Assembly (NCBI GenBank): GCA_035327585.1
Contig: DAOLDD010000013.1
Span: 1 to 64,000, forward strand
Direction of reading: 5' to 3'
Length of the DNA stretch: 64,000 nucleotides
Source: JAMLJG01 sp035327585
GTDB taxonomy: Bacteria > Verrucomicrobiota > Kiritimatiellia > CAIVKH01
The first letter of the stretch is position 1; the number at the start of each line of letters is the position of its first letter. Positions 1-7,645 of the stretch are shown here, piece by piece. A program made the position numbers and the translations under genes. The notes beneath the pieces were generated by a model. It ran no database searches. It saw only the letters and a list, made by a program, of their open reading frames with translations, and was not told the DNA's origin.

Positions 1-72
1 GCGAGACGCAGCCGGCGCCCGCCTTCGCCAGGCTACGGCGAGGCAAGCAAGGCCGAGTGGGGTCGATTCATA
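1..72. repeat. gene-free window edge with a palindromic segment
   Basis: No gene is visible. GCCTTCGCC near base 22 is followed a few bases later by CGGCGAGGC, so a hairpin of about eight pairs can form downstream of the metF stop codon. It resembles the other palindromic intergenic elements of this window but is only seen once, so it may equally be part of a terminator or of a gene lying outside the window. Confidence 0.3.
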
Positions 73-960
73 TCACCGCCCGGCGAAGAATCGGACCAGT
101 TCGCTGGAGAGGGCTGCTTTGGCGCGGTTGAGGACGTAGAGGTGGATGCCGGGCGCGCCGCGGGCGAGAAGGTCCTCGATCTGGCGTTCGGCCCAGCGGA
201 TGCCGACGTGTTCCGCGGCCTCGCCGTCGCCGCCGACGGCTTCCAACTCCGCCGCGAGTTTTTCGGGCAGCACGGTCTTGCACATCGCGCACATGCGCTG
301 CACCTGCTTGAGCGAAATGACGGGCAATAGGCCGGGCAGGATGGGCTGCGTGATGCCGGCCGCGCGGCAGCGCGCGACGAAGTCGAAATAGAAATCGTTG
401 TCGAAAAACAACTGCGTGGTGACGAAGTCGCCCCCCGCGTCGATTTTGGCCTTCAGGTGGCGGATGTCCGCCTCGGGCGACACGGATTCCGGGTGCGACT
501 CGGGATAGCCGGCGACGCCGCAACACATGTCGGGGTGTTCGCTCTTGATCAGCGCGACGAGTTCCGCCGCGTGGCTGAAGCCGTCCGGCGCGGGGCGGAA
601 CTGCGAGAAGCCACGGGGCGGATCGCCGCGCAGGGTCATGATGTTGCGGTAGCCCTGGTCGTGCCATTCACGCAGGACGGTTTCCAACTCGTGGCGGCTA
701 TGGCCGACGCACGTGAGGTGGGGCATGACGGGATTGAAGCCGAGTTCGCGCAACATGCCGCAGACGTCCATCGTGCGCTGTCGCGTCGAGCCCCCCGCGC
801 CGTAGGTGCAGGTGACGAAGTCCGGTTTGATGGCGGCCAGCGCCTCGCCCGTTGCGCGCAACGTCGTCCACGCCGCGTCGTCCTTGGGTGGGAAAAACTC
901 GAATGAGAGCAGCGGCCTCGTCTGGCGCGCCAACAGGTCACGGATGGGTGTGTCTGGCAT
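73..960 (-). CDS. metF: 5,10-methylenetetrahydrofolate reductase
   Basis: A cytosolic flavoenzyme that reduces 5,10-methylenetetrahydrofolate to 5-methyltetrahydrofolate, the methyl donor for methionine synthesis. The 295-residue product has the usual bacterial MetF length and the family motifs FEFFPP (20-25), TYGAGGS (52-58), HLTCVGH (81-87) and LRGDPP (110-115), all within the TIM-barrel FAD-binding fold. It starts 39 bases after the stop of the Kelch-thioredoxin gene on the same strand, so it may be the last gene of the operon that contains the metal importer. No metE, metH or riboswitch is visible nearby, and a methionine-responsive control signal is not apparent. Confidence 0.95.
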   Translation of the reverse strand: MPDTPIRDLLARQTRPLLSFEFFPPKDDAAWTTLRATGEALAAIKPDFVTCTYGAGGSTRQRTMDVCGMLRELGFNPVMPHLTCVGHSRHELETVLREWHDQGYRNIMTLRGDPPRGFSQFRPAPDGFSHAAELVALIKSEHPDMCCGVAGYPESHPESVSPEADIRHLKAKIDAGGDFVTTQLFFDNDFYFDFVARCRAAGITQPILPGLLPVISLKQVQRMCAMCKTVLPEKLAAELEAVGGDGEAAEHVGIRWAERQIEDLLARGAPGIHLYVLNRAKAALSSELVRFFAGR

Positions 961-999
961 GGCTGAAAAGCTAACCGTTCCCCGCCGCGCGTCAACCCG

Positions 1000-3147
1000 C
1001 TATTCGGCGGAGGGTGGGCGGAGACGATAGGCGCCGATGCGGGCGCCGGTGAGGTGGAACTCCGTTTCGCCGTCGCCGTCGCTGTCGAAGATGAAGAAGC
1101 GGTGCCCGTACTCAATCCGCTGCTCGGCGCGGAGCCGCCCTTGCGCGTCGATGATGCTCATCATGTTGTAGTCGCTGCTGATGAGGAGGTCATCGCCCTG
1201 GCCCGGGGTGAGCGCCCAAAGGGCGGCATATCCGCGCGTGTTGGCGTAGGTCCACGCGACCGCGCCATCCGGCGTAAAGGCGGTGAGATCGCCCCCGAGT
1301 ATCCGGTTGTACTGATTCGTGCCGTCAACGACCCGTTCAATGCGCGTTTCGTGGCGGACGAAAAGCGGCTCGCTGCCGGGCCGCTGGAGGACGATCCAAC
1401 GCGGCGTGCGCGAGGCATTCGTGGCGCTGGCGGTTCCTTCGGGCAACGCCATGGAGGCGACCGGTTCACCCGTCGCGGCGCGGACGGCGTGAATACGCTG
1501 GCCGTCATCCCAGATGAGCAGCGGGCGGGATTGCTGGACGACCACGGGCGAATCGAAGGGGCCGTAGACATGCCGCGCGCCGGTATTCACGTTCGTTTCC
1601 CAGATCGTTTCAAAATATTTCTCGTTCATGCGGAACGGCGTCCGCGCGCGGAGGCCGCAAGCGGATACCGTATCTTCCTCGTTCGTGGGGTCGGCTTTGG
1701 CCAGCGACCCGCCGGCGAGCAGGGTGTCGATCTGCGCGCGCAGCGTGTCCGCCATTCCGGAGGAGAAGCCGATGTGACGGGTCTGCACGACGCCGTTCCG
1801 GTCGATGAGCACGATGCTCGGGATGGCGGAGACGAAGTAGGCCTTGTCGATGTCGCTTCGGTCAACGCCGGTGGGGTAGGTGAGCTTGAAGCGTTCGACC
1901 ATCTGGCGGACGGCATCGAGCTTGTCGGGATTGTCGGTGCTGATGCCGACCACAACGACGTCCTGCGTTTGCACGGCCTCCCAGAGTTCCTGCATCTTGG
2001 GCAGCGCGCGCACGCAAGGCCCGCACCAGGTCGCCCAGAAATCGAGGACGACCACCTTGCCGGTATTCGCCGAGAGCGTGAAGGATTCGCCGTCGAGCAG
2101 CTCGAGTTTGAATTCAGGCGCGGGTTTTCCGGTCAACTCGAAGCGGCTGCGGTCCGTGCGCGGGGCGATCGCGCGGGGGCGCGACGGATCTTCATAGGCC
2201 CAGCGCGTCGCGGAGATTTCACGTCGCGGCGCGATGGCGAGTTGCAGGATGTCGAACCGCTGGACGAGGTCTCGCCCCTGCGCGGTGGAGTTGGTGTTGC
2301 CGCCGATGACGAGCACCTCGCGGTCGTCGAACACGACGGCGGTGTGCCGCGCGGGCTGGTACGCGAGATCGAGTTGCGCCCAGCGTTTCGATGCGAAATC
2401 GTAGGCGGTGACGCGATCCGTCTGGTGGTAGTGGCCGAAGGTATAAAGGACGTGGTCGGCGACGGCGACTTTGTGCGCGCTGAGGGCGAAGGGCAGGTCG
2501 GGCAGTTTTTCCCACTGGTCCGCCGCGGGGTCGTAGGCTTCGAACGCGGTGAGTGATTTTTCGCCGTTATAGCCGCCGGCGGCGTAGAGGCGGCCTGCGT
2601 AGACCGCGATGTCCACCTCGCGCGGCGTCGGCATGTCCGCCCCGCGGGTCCACGTGTCCGTCGCCGGGTCGTAAATATCGAGACGGCCCGTGCGTATGCC
2701 GTCCTCGAGGGCGCCGCCGATGGCATAGAGGCGCCCGTCGAACCAGACCAGACCGATCATCGATCGTGGTTCGGCGAGGGGTGCGAGGGTTTTCCATTCG
2801 CCGCTCGCGGGTGTCCAACGTTCGAGGATGCCGCCCGCCGCGCGACCGCCTGCTTCGTCCGTGCCCACGCCGCCCAGCAGGTAAACGTGTTCACCGTCGC
2901 TCGCGGCGGAGACCCAATAGCGTGGCGTGGGCATGCGGCCGGCGGATTCGACGCGGGTGCGGTCCGGCGCGATGCGTTCGATGTCCGCCGCCATCCGCGA
3001 CGCGCCATAGCCGCCGAAGACATAAATCGAGTCGGCGACGAGGGCGGCCGCGTGGCCGTAGCGGCCCTCCGCGAGCTTCGGAGCGGAGTACGCCAGGGTG
3101 GAAAACGCGAAGGCGAACGTGGACAGCGTGAACAGCAATCGATTCAT
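1000..3147 (-). CDS. exported Kelch-repeat / thioredoxin-like / C-terminal propeller-like fusion protein
   Basis: A 715-residue exported protein. It starts at MNRLLFTLSTFAFAFSTLAYSA, a signal peptide, preceded by GGGAGGGAGG at good spacing; the frame is open further upstream, but that part overlaps the permease gene and was excluded. Residues ~25-300 form Kelch-type beta-propeller repeats (FGGYG, LLGGVG, AIGGA, AAGGYN, VIGGN). Residues ~335-480 are a TlpA/AlkyI-hydroperoxide-like thioredoxin domain with an intact WCGPC (~371-375) and the later cis-Pro segment IPSIVLID. Residues ~500-715 resemble PQQ-propeller or FG-GAP blades and include DSDGDGETEF. The order Kelch, thioredoxin, propeller in one chain is unusual. 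A role in extracytoplasmic thiol-disulfide exchange is inferred from the CxxC; the partner is unknown. It is 26 bases downstream of the metal-permease gene. Confidence 0.85.
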   Translation of the reverse strand: MNRLLFTLSTFAFAFSTLAYSAPKLAEGRYGHAAALVADSIYVFGGYGASRMAADIERIAPDRTRVESAGRMPTPRYWVSAASDGEHVYLLGGVGTDEAGGRAAGGILERWTPASGEWKTLAPLAEPRSMIGLVWFDGRLYAIGGALEDGIRTGRLDIYDPATDTWTRGADMPTPREVDIAVYAGRLYAAGGYNGEKSLTAFEAYDPAADQWEKLPDLPFALSAHKVAVADHVLYTFGHYHQTDRVTAYDFASKRWAQLDLAYQPARHTAVVFDDREVLVIGGNTNSTAQGRDLVQRFDILQLAIAPRREISATRWAYEDPSRPRAIAPRTDRSRFELTGKPAPEFKLELLDGESFTLSANTGKVVVLDFWATWCGPCVRALPKMQELWEAVQTQDVVVVGISTDNPDKLDAVRQMVERFKLTYPTGVDRSDIDKAYFVSAIPSIVLIDRNGVVQTRHIGFSSGMADTLRAQIDTLLAGGSLAKADPTNEEDTVSACGLRARTPFRMNEKYFETIWETNVNTGARHVYGPFDSPVVVQQSRPLLIWDDGQRIHAVRAATGEPVASMALPEGTASATNASRTPRWIVLQRPGSEPLFVRHETRIERVVDGTNQYNRILGGDLTAFTPDGAVAWTYANTRGYAALWALTPGQGDDLLISSDYNMMSIIDAQGRLRAEQRIEYGHRFFIFDSDGDGETEFHLTGARIGAYRLRPPSAE

Positions 3148-3173
3148 GGGTCCTCCCTCCCGCGGCGGGCGGA

Positions 3174-4034
3174 TCAGGCGGCGGGACGGGAACGAACCCG
3201 GAACCGGCGCGGGCTGACCAGCAGGACCAACAGGAATATGGCCGTGCACACTAGCACGATGGCCGGACCCGGCGCGATGCCGAAATAGTAGGAACTGTAG
3301 AGGCCGAGCACGCCCGAGAGCGCCGCGATGATCGCGCCGCCCAGCATCATCGCGGGCAGCCGCCGCGTGAGCAGCGAAGCCGTGGCGGCGGGCGTCACGA
3401 GCAGAGCAATCACGAGCGCGACGCCGACCGCCTGGAGCGCGAGCACGACGGCCAGCGCCATCAGCACGAGGATGAGGTAGTGCAGCAGGCGCACCGGCAG
3501 GCGGAGCGTCGCCGCGAGGATGGGGTCGAACGTGAGCACGACGAGTTCCTTGTAGAGCAGGCCGACGAGGAGCATCGCCAGCGCACCGAAGCCGCCGATT
3601 CGCCAGAGGTCCGTCGCGCTCACGCTCAGGACGTTGCCGAACAGGATGTGCGTCGCGTCCACCGCGTAGCTGCGCGTCGTGGAGACCAGCGCGATGCCGA
3701 GCGCGAACATGCCGGCGAAAATGATGCCGATGGCGGTGTCCTCGCGCAGGCGCGAGTGGCGGCTGATCGCGCCGATGCCGAACGCGGAGACGAGGGCCGC
3801 GCCGAGGGCCCACCAGAACAGCGGCCCGCGCGCTCCGCCGTGCACGAGGTAGCCCGCCGCGACGCCGGGCAGGATCGCATGCGCCAGCGCGTCGCCCAGG
3901 AAGGCCATGCCGCGCAGGATCACGAACGCGCCGAGCACCGCGCAGACGACGCCCACGAGGATCACGGCGAGCAGCGCGCGCGTCATGAACGCGTATTGCA
4001 GCGGTTCCGCGAACCACTGGATGAATTCAGTCAT
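3174..4034 (-). CDS. zinc/manganese ABC transporter permease (ZnuB/MntB family)
   Basis: Inner-membrane permease subunit of a cluster-9-type metal importer. The 286-residue protein is almost entirely hydrophobic, with about eight membrane segments, and has the family signature region GMAFLGDALAHAILPG (~41-56), matching ABC-3 permeases. It overlaps the 3' end of the ATPase gene by eight bases, so the two are translationally coupled, and the substrate-binding gene lies directly upstream of both. The complete three-subunit set with no second permease supports a single-permease importer. The metal cannot be read from the permease itself; the His-rich binding protein favours zinc. Confidence 0.93.
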   Translation of the reverse strand: MTEFIQWFAEPLQYAFMTRALLAVILVGVVCAVLGAFVILRGMAFLGDALAHAILPGVAAGYLVHGGARGPLFWWALGAALVSAFGIGAISRHSRLREDTAIGIIFAGMFALGIALVSTTRSYAVDATHILFGNVLSVSATDLWRIGGFGALAMLLVGLLYKELVVLTFDPILAATLRLPVRLLHYLILVLMALAVVLALQAVGVALVIALLVTPAATASLLTRRLPAMMLGGAIIAALSGVLGLYSSYYFGIAPGPAIVLVCTAIFLLVLLVSPRRFRVRSRPAA

Positions 4035-4869
4035 CGCGACGCTCCCCGCCGCCGCAGCAGCCGTCGCTTACGAAGACGAGTCCGTCCGCCGTCGTGACGG
4101 TGTGGGCATGATGGCCGAAGGTCGCCGTGAGGTGTTCGGTCCGGAACGCCTCGCCCGGCGCGCCGCATGCGATCACGCGCCGGTTGAGCAGGAGGACGCG
4201 GTCAAAATGCGCCGCGGCGACGTCGAGGTCGTGCGTCGCGACGAGCATGGTGACGCCGCTACGGCACAGTGTTTCCAACAGCGCGAGCAATTCGTGTTCC
4301 GTCTGGTGGTCCAGGCCGGTGAACGGTTCGTCCAGCAGCATCAGCGCGGCCTCCTGCGCGAGCGCGCGCGCGATGAACATGCGCTGCTGCTGGCCGCCCG
4401 AGAGTTCCCCGATCTGCCGCCGCGCCAGCGCGGAGAGGCCGACCTGTTCGATGCAGCGATCCGCGTACGCGCGGTCCGCCGCGGAGGCCCGCTTGAACAG
4501 GCCCATTTCGCGGACGCGCCCCATCAGCACCACGTCGTGCACCGTCACGGGAAAGTTCCAGTCCACCGTGCTGCGCTGCACGAGGTAGGCGATGCAGGCG
4601 TGGCGGCGCGGCGGGTGGCCGAAGATTTCAATGGCGCCCGCCGCGGGTTCGAGCAGGCCGGCGACGGCCTTGAACAGCGTGGTTTTCCCCGCGCCGTTCG
4701 GGCCGACCACGGCGATGCGTTCGCCGGGGCGCACGGAAAGGGTGACGTCGTCCAGCACGGTGCGTGTTCCGTAGCACAGCGATACGCCGCGCATGCGCAG
4801 CGCCTCCGAGTCCGGGGCATGCGGCACATGGCGGAAGAGCAGGGGATGCTCTGGGGGCGAATCGTTCAC
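4027..4869 (-). CDS. metal ABC transporter ATP-binding protein (ZnuC/MntA family)
   Basis: Cytoplasmic ATPase that powers the metal importer. The 280-residue protein has Walker A GPNGAGKTT, signature LSGGQQQR, Walker B LMLLDEPF and the H-loop ATHD, in that order. It begins with GTG, which overlaps the TGA stop of the binding-protein gene (GTGA), and its 3' end overlaps the permease. The C-terminus ends in a Cys-Cys-Gly-Gly-Gly run (SDGCCGGGERRDD), an unusual tail that could bind metal, though this is speculation. Confidence 0.94.
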   Translation of the reverse strand: MNDSPPEHPLLFRHVPHAPDSEALRMRGVSLCYGTRTVLDDVTLSVRPGERIAVVGPNGAGKTTLFKAVAGLLEPAAGAIEIFGHPPRRHACIAYLVQRSTVDWNFPVTVHDVVLMGRVREMGLFKRASAADRAYADRCIEQVGLSALARRQIGELSGGQQQRMFIARALAQEAALMLLDEPFTGLDHQTEHELLALLETLCRSGVTMLVATHDLDVAAAHFDRVLLLNRRVIACGAPGEAFRTEHLTATFGHHAHTVTTADGLVFVSDGCCGGGERRDD

Positions 4870-5789
4870 GGGGCGTCCGCGCGCAGCGCCCCGGCGAGCA
4901 GGCGGATGTTGTGGCGCATGAAGTCGATGTACGTGGCGGTGGGGCTGCCTTCCGGGCCGAGTGAATGGGTGTGCAGGCGAATGACGCGGGCGCCCGTGTC
5001 CCGCGCGACCTGTTCCGCCATCGCGGGATTCGCGGAGTGGCCGACCACGATCACGCGCGCGCCCGTTTCGCGCATCCTGCGCTGGAGATCGGCCAGCGCG
5101 CGGGCCGAGGCCTCGGCCACGGTCGTCACGTTGGGGAGCAGCGCGCCGACCACGGTGAGTTCGTAGCGGTCGGCCAGGTAGCCGAATTCGTCGTGGTCGG
5201 TGACGAGGATGCGGCGCTCGCGCGGCACCGCCGCGAGTTCCGCCTGGATATCCCGATCCAGCGCGTCCAGCGCCTCGCGGTACGCCTGCGCCCGCGCGCG
5301 GTACGCCTCCGCGTTCGCCGGGTCACGCGCGGCGAGGGCCGCGGCGATGTTGTCCGCCCAGAGTTGAACCCAGGTGGGATCAAACCAGACATGCGGATCG
5401 TGTTCGCCGTGGTCGTGTCCGTGGTGATCGTGTTCCGCCGCGCAGCCGCGCGGGGCGCGGCCTTGCGTGGCGACGACCACGCGCCCATCCCGGGCGCCGC
5501 CCGCGGCGAGTATTTTGTCGAGGAACGTTTCCAGCCCGAGCCCGTTGGCGACCACGAGGTCCGCCTGCTGCAGGCGGGCCATGTCGCGGGGCGTGGGATC
5601 GAACGCGTGCGGATCGGTTTGCAGCGGGATGAGCGAGGTGACCTCGGCGTCCGGGCCGGCCACGGCGCGCGCGACATCCGCGAGGAGCGTTGTGGTCGCC
5701 ACGACCCGCGGACGCACGGACGATTCCGCGGAGGCGCCCAGCGCGAGCGCGAGCAGTGCGAGAACGGAATATTGATACATGATTCTCAT
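4866..5789 (-). CDS. zinc/manganese ABC transporter substrate-binding protein (ZnuA-like)
   Basis: Extracytoplasmic metal-binding protein of the importer (cluster A-I). It has a signal peptide (MRIMYQYSVLALLALALGASA) and a His-rich loop between the two lobes (HDHHGHDHGEHDPH), which in this family is typical of zinc-binding ZnuA proteins. DPHAFDPTP supplies the first conserved His, and HDEFGYL, HSAN and later Asp-containing segments belong to the other metal-site regions. Start choice is uncertain. ATG at 5789 is used here; an in-frame TTG at 5813 has a better ribosome-binding sequence (AGGA), and a further ATG lies at 5780. A Fur/Zur-like palindrome covers this region. The downstream ATPase overlaps by four bases. 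Confidence 0.92.
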   Translation of the reverse strand: MRIMYQYSVLALLALALGASAESSVRPRVVATTTLLADVARAVAGPDAEVTSLIPLQTDPHAFDPTPRDMARLQQADLVVANGLGLETFLDKILAAGGARDGRVVVATQGRAPRGCAAEHDHHGHDHGEHDPHVWFDPTWVQLWADNIAAALAARDPANAEAYRARAQAYREALDALDRDIQAELAAVPRERRILVTDHDEFGYLADRYELTVVGALLPNVTTVAEASARALADLQRRMRETGARVIVVGHSANPAMAEQVARDTGARVIRLHTHSLGPEGSPTATYIDFMRHNIRLLAGALRADAP

Positions 5790-5793
5790 TAGT
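5774..5793. promoter_or_regulatory. candidate Fur/Zur-family operator at the start of the metal-importer operon
   Basis: The plus strand reads GATAC, then ATGATTCTCATTAGT. Against the 19-base Fur box (GATAATGATAATCATTATC) it matches 15 of 19 positions if the single extra C is skipped. It overlaps the possible start codons of the binding-protein gene. On the minus strand a TTGACG lies about 16 bases upstream of TAATGA, so the box could cover a -10 region. Metal-responsive repression by Fur, Zur or Mur is inferred; no such regulator gene is in the window. Confidence 0.5.
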
Positions 5794-5831
5794 AGGGCGC
5801 GCCGGGGCGTCAATCAAGTCCTAAATGGCGG

Positions 5832-6287
5832 TCAGCGCAGGCTCTCGACCAGCAGCGCGACGGCGATGCCGAGCAGCAGGCCGAAGAAGACCTCGAGGCG
5901 TGTATGCCCGAGCAGTTCCGCGAGCTTGTGCGTGGAGAGGTGATGTTCCTTGAAGAGTTCCCCGACAATCTGGTTCAGCAGGCGCGCCTGCTGCCCGGCC
6001 GCGCGCCGCACGCTTTGCGCGTCGAACATCACGATGATCGCGAACGCCGTGGCCACGGCGAAGACCGGCGTGTCGAGCCCGGTGCGCATGCCGACCGAGG
6101 TGGCCAGCGCGCACACCGCGGCCGAATGGGCGCTCGGCATGCCGCCGGTGCTGACAAAATAGCGGAAATCGAAATTGTGCGTCTTTCGCCAGGCGATCGT
6201 CATTTTGATCGTCTGCGCCGCCGCCCAGGCGAGTATGCCGGCCCAGATGGAGGTGTTCTGACCGAGTTGTGACCATGCGGAATCCAT
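5832..6287 (-). CDS. divergent PAP2 / DUF212 family membrane protein
   Basis: A 151-residue membrane protein of the DUF212 (YuiD-like, divergent PAP2) family. It has the family motifs GGMPSAHSA (~48-56), MFDAQSVRRAAGQQA (~88-102) and LGHTRLEVFFG near the C-terminus, plus hydrophobic segments at both ends. PAP2 relatives are lipid phosphatases or haloperoxidases, but DUF212 members have no settled reaction, and the full PAP2 catalytic triad is not obvious. The metal-binding-protein gene begins about 40 bases downstream on the same strand, and the CopD-like gene ends 61 bases upstream. Confidence 0.88.
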   Translation of the reverse strand: MDSAWSQLGQNTSIWAGILAWAAAQTIKMTIAWRKTHNFDFRYFVSTGGMPSAHSAAVCALATSVGMRTGLDTPVFAVATAFAIIVMFDAQSVRRAAGQQARLLNQIVGELFKEHHLSTHKLAELLGHTRLEVFFGLLLGIAVALLVESLR

Positions 6288-6348
6288 GGGGCGAGTGTAG
6301 GGCGGAGCGCGGCGATGGAAAGCCCCAATCGCGCGGGAACCCTCGTGG

Positions 6349-6861
6349 TCAACCGGTCAGTCCGCGGGAAAGCAGGATGCCCAGCACAAGGAGCGCAAGG
6401 GAGAGCAGCAGATTGAACCGGCCGAACCCGGTCGCCATTCGCCGCAGCTTGAGGGCTTCCGGTGAACCCGGGTGGGCCCGCTGGGCGGCGCCCGCGCGAG
6501 GGCCGATGATCCAATCGTGCAGCGCGCTCAGCGACAGGAGCAGGAGAAAGAGGCCCAACTTCCACGCGAGCATCCGGCCATAGCCCGCCTGCCAGAACGC
6601 CGGTTGCACCCATGCCTCCGGTCCGATGCCGCGCCCGATCAGGTTGCCGGCCCCGCTGAACAGCAGCACGCCCATGCAGATCCAGCCGACGAGGCGGAAC
6701 CGGATGCCGGTGACGCGGATCAACTGCGCCCGCAGGCGGGGGTCGTCCAACCCCCGCAGGCCCGGCACCAGCACGAACACCAGGAACAACAGCCCGCCAA
6801 TCCACGCCGCCGCCGCCGCCACGTGCAACACCAGCGACACCGCATACACCGTCGTATTCAT
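6349..6861 (-). CDS. CopD-like integral membrane protein
   Basis: A 170-residue protein with four or five hydrophobic segments and the pattern of the copper-resistance D / CopD-like family: an early HVAAAAAWIGGLLFLVF helix with conserved His and Trp, then RFRLVGW, and later KLGLFLLLL followed by HDW. Conserved histidines in these helices are candidate haem or copper ligands. The ATG at 6861 has GGAGGAG at the right distance; a GTG six bases upstream is less well placed. It may be the first gene of the minus-strand unit. Substrate and role are not determined by the sequence. Confidence 0.72.
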   Translation of the reverse strand: MNTTVYAVSLVLHVAAAAAWIGGLLFLVFVLVPGLRGLDDPRLRAQLIRVTGIRFRLVGWICMGVLLFSGAGNLIGRGIGPEAWVQPAFWQAGYGRMLAWKLGLFLLLLSLSALHDWIIGPRAGAAQRAHPGSPEALKLRRMATGFGRFNLLLSLALLVLGILLSRGLTG

Positions 6862-6925
6862 GTTCACTCCTCCCGCCTTTCAGATAACTCCGCGAATTTA
6901 ATCCGAGCTATCCGCGGTCCGGAAT

Positions 6926-7024
6926 TTCACCACGGAGAACACGGAGGCACGGAGTGGATATCGCTGGGTCTCTACCCCCAAAAGAAATTATTCCTCTCCG
7001 TGAACTTCGTGTCTCCGTGGTGAA
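6926..7024. repeat. inverted pair of ACCACGGAG-type intergenic repeat
   Basis: The left arm (6926-6955) reads TTCACCACGGAG, AACACGGAG, GCACGGAG; the right arm (6995-7024) carries the reverse complement, CTCCGTG, AACTTCGTG, TCTCCGTGGTGAA. The unit is a degenerate tandem of an ACACGGAGG-like nonamer. Another copy lies at 17491-17518. Repeats of this look are widespread between genes in environmental bacteria; their function is unknown. The rest of the gap between the CopD-like gene and the regulator holds the promoter region described separately. Confidence 0.7.
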
Positions 7025-7049
7025 TTTTCTTCTCCCCGCCAAATCCCGC

Positions 7050-7078
7050 TTGACGGGGCGGGGGAATGGCGGTAAAGC
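7050..7078 (+). promoter_or_regulatory. possible promoter of the Rrf2 regulator
   Basis: TTGACG (7050-7055) and TAAAGC (7073-7078) are separated by 17 bases, which places a start site at about 7085, the left edge of the palindrome that precedes the regulator. The -10 match is weak (three of six). Confidence 0.3.
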
Positions 7079-7084
7079 TAAAAG

Positions 7085-7100
7085 CAGACTAAATAGTCTG
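7085..7100. promoter_or_regulatory. candidate Rrf2 operator, site 1
   Basis: CAGACT-AAAT-AGTCTG is a perfect six-base inverted repeat ending seven bases before the ATG of the Rrf2 gene. A closely related 14-mer occurs upstream of the nitrite reductase gene (7588-7601), with 11 of 14 bases identical. The GACT...AGTC core resembles sites of IscR-type Rrf2 regulators. Autoregulation is inferred. Confidence 0.62.
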
Positions 7101-7107
7101 AATTCAA

Positions 7108-7545
7108 ATGTCCATCTTATCCACACGTTGCATTTATGCCCTGCGCGCCGTCATGCACACCGCGATGGCGACGCGGGAGAAACCGTACGTCTCGATCCGG
7201 GCGATGGCGAAGGAACTGGATATGCCGTTCCATTTCCTGACGAAGGTGTTGCAGGATCTGACGCGGCACGGGCTGCTGACCTCCAGCCGCGGCGTGGCGG
7301 GCGGCGTGGCGCTGGCGCGCCGGCCCGAGGACATCTCGCTGCTGTCCATCGTCGAACTGATGGAGGGCCCGGAGGTCTTCACCCGCTGCCTGCTCGGCCT
7401 GGAGGGCTGTGGCGACCGGAAGCCGTGCCCCCTGCACAAGAAATGGGCGGCGGAACGCAAGCGCCTGCGCGCGCTGTTCGCCCGCACCCGCCTGTCCGAC
7501 ATCACCCGCGGCCTGATGGCCCAAACCCTGCGCCTGGCGAACTAA
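7108..7545 (+). CDS. Rrf2-family transcriptional regulator
   Basis: A 145-residue winged-helix DNA-binding protein of the Rrf2 (IscR/NsrR) family. The N-terminus carries the helix-turn-helix (VSIRAMAKELDMPFHFLTKV) and the wing with the typical SSRGVAGG. Three cysteines, C94, C101 and C107 (C-x6-C-x5-C), lie where IscR and NsrR bind an iron-sulfur cluster. It is followed directly by the nitrite reductase and NO-related genes, and near-identical palindromes precede both itself and the reductase. The likely role is therefore an NO- or redox-sensing controller of that operon. There is no clear Shine-Dalgarno sequence between the palindrome and the ATG, so a short-leader mRNA is possible. Confidence 0.9.
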   Translation: MSILSTRCIYALRAVMHTAMATREKPYVSIRAMAKELDMPFHFLTKVLQDLTRHGLLTSSRGVAGGVALARRPEDISLLSIVELMEGPEVFTRCLLGLEGCGDRKPCPLHKKWAAERKRLRALFARTRLSDITRGLMAQTLRLAN

Positions 7546-7587
7546 TTCCATGTGCACATCCATCGCCAACCCGCTTCGCGTAAATTC

Positions 7588-7601
7588 AGACAATAAAGTC
7601 T
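7588..7601. promoter_or_regulatory. candidate Rrf2 operator, site 2 (nirK promoter region)
   Basis: AGAC-AATAAA-GTCT lies 44 bases before the nitrite reductase ATG and matches 11 of 14 bases of the palindrome in front of the Rrf2 gene. It probably lets the regulator control the nirK operon. Confidence 0.6.
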
Positions 7602-7645
7602 TTATTCATTCATCGCCGATCGACAGCCACACGAGGAGAGCCGCC

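Noticed and set aside
3148..4017. Extension of the Kelch-thioredoxin frame back into the permease gene
   Set aside because: It has no signal or domain, overlaps a clear permease, and a good start with ribosome-binding site exists at 3147.
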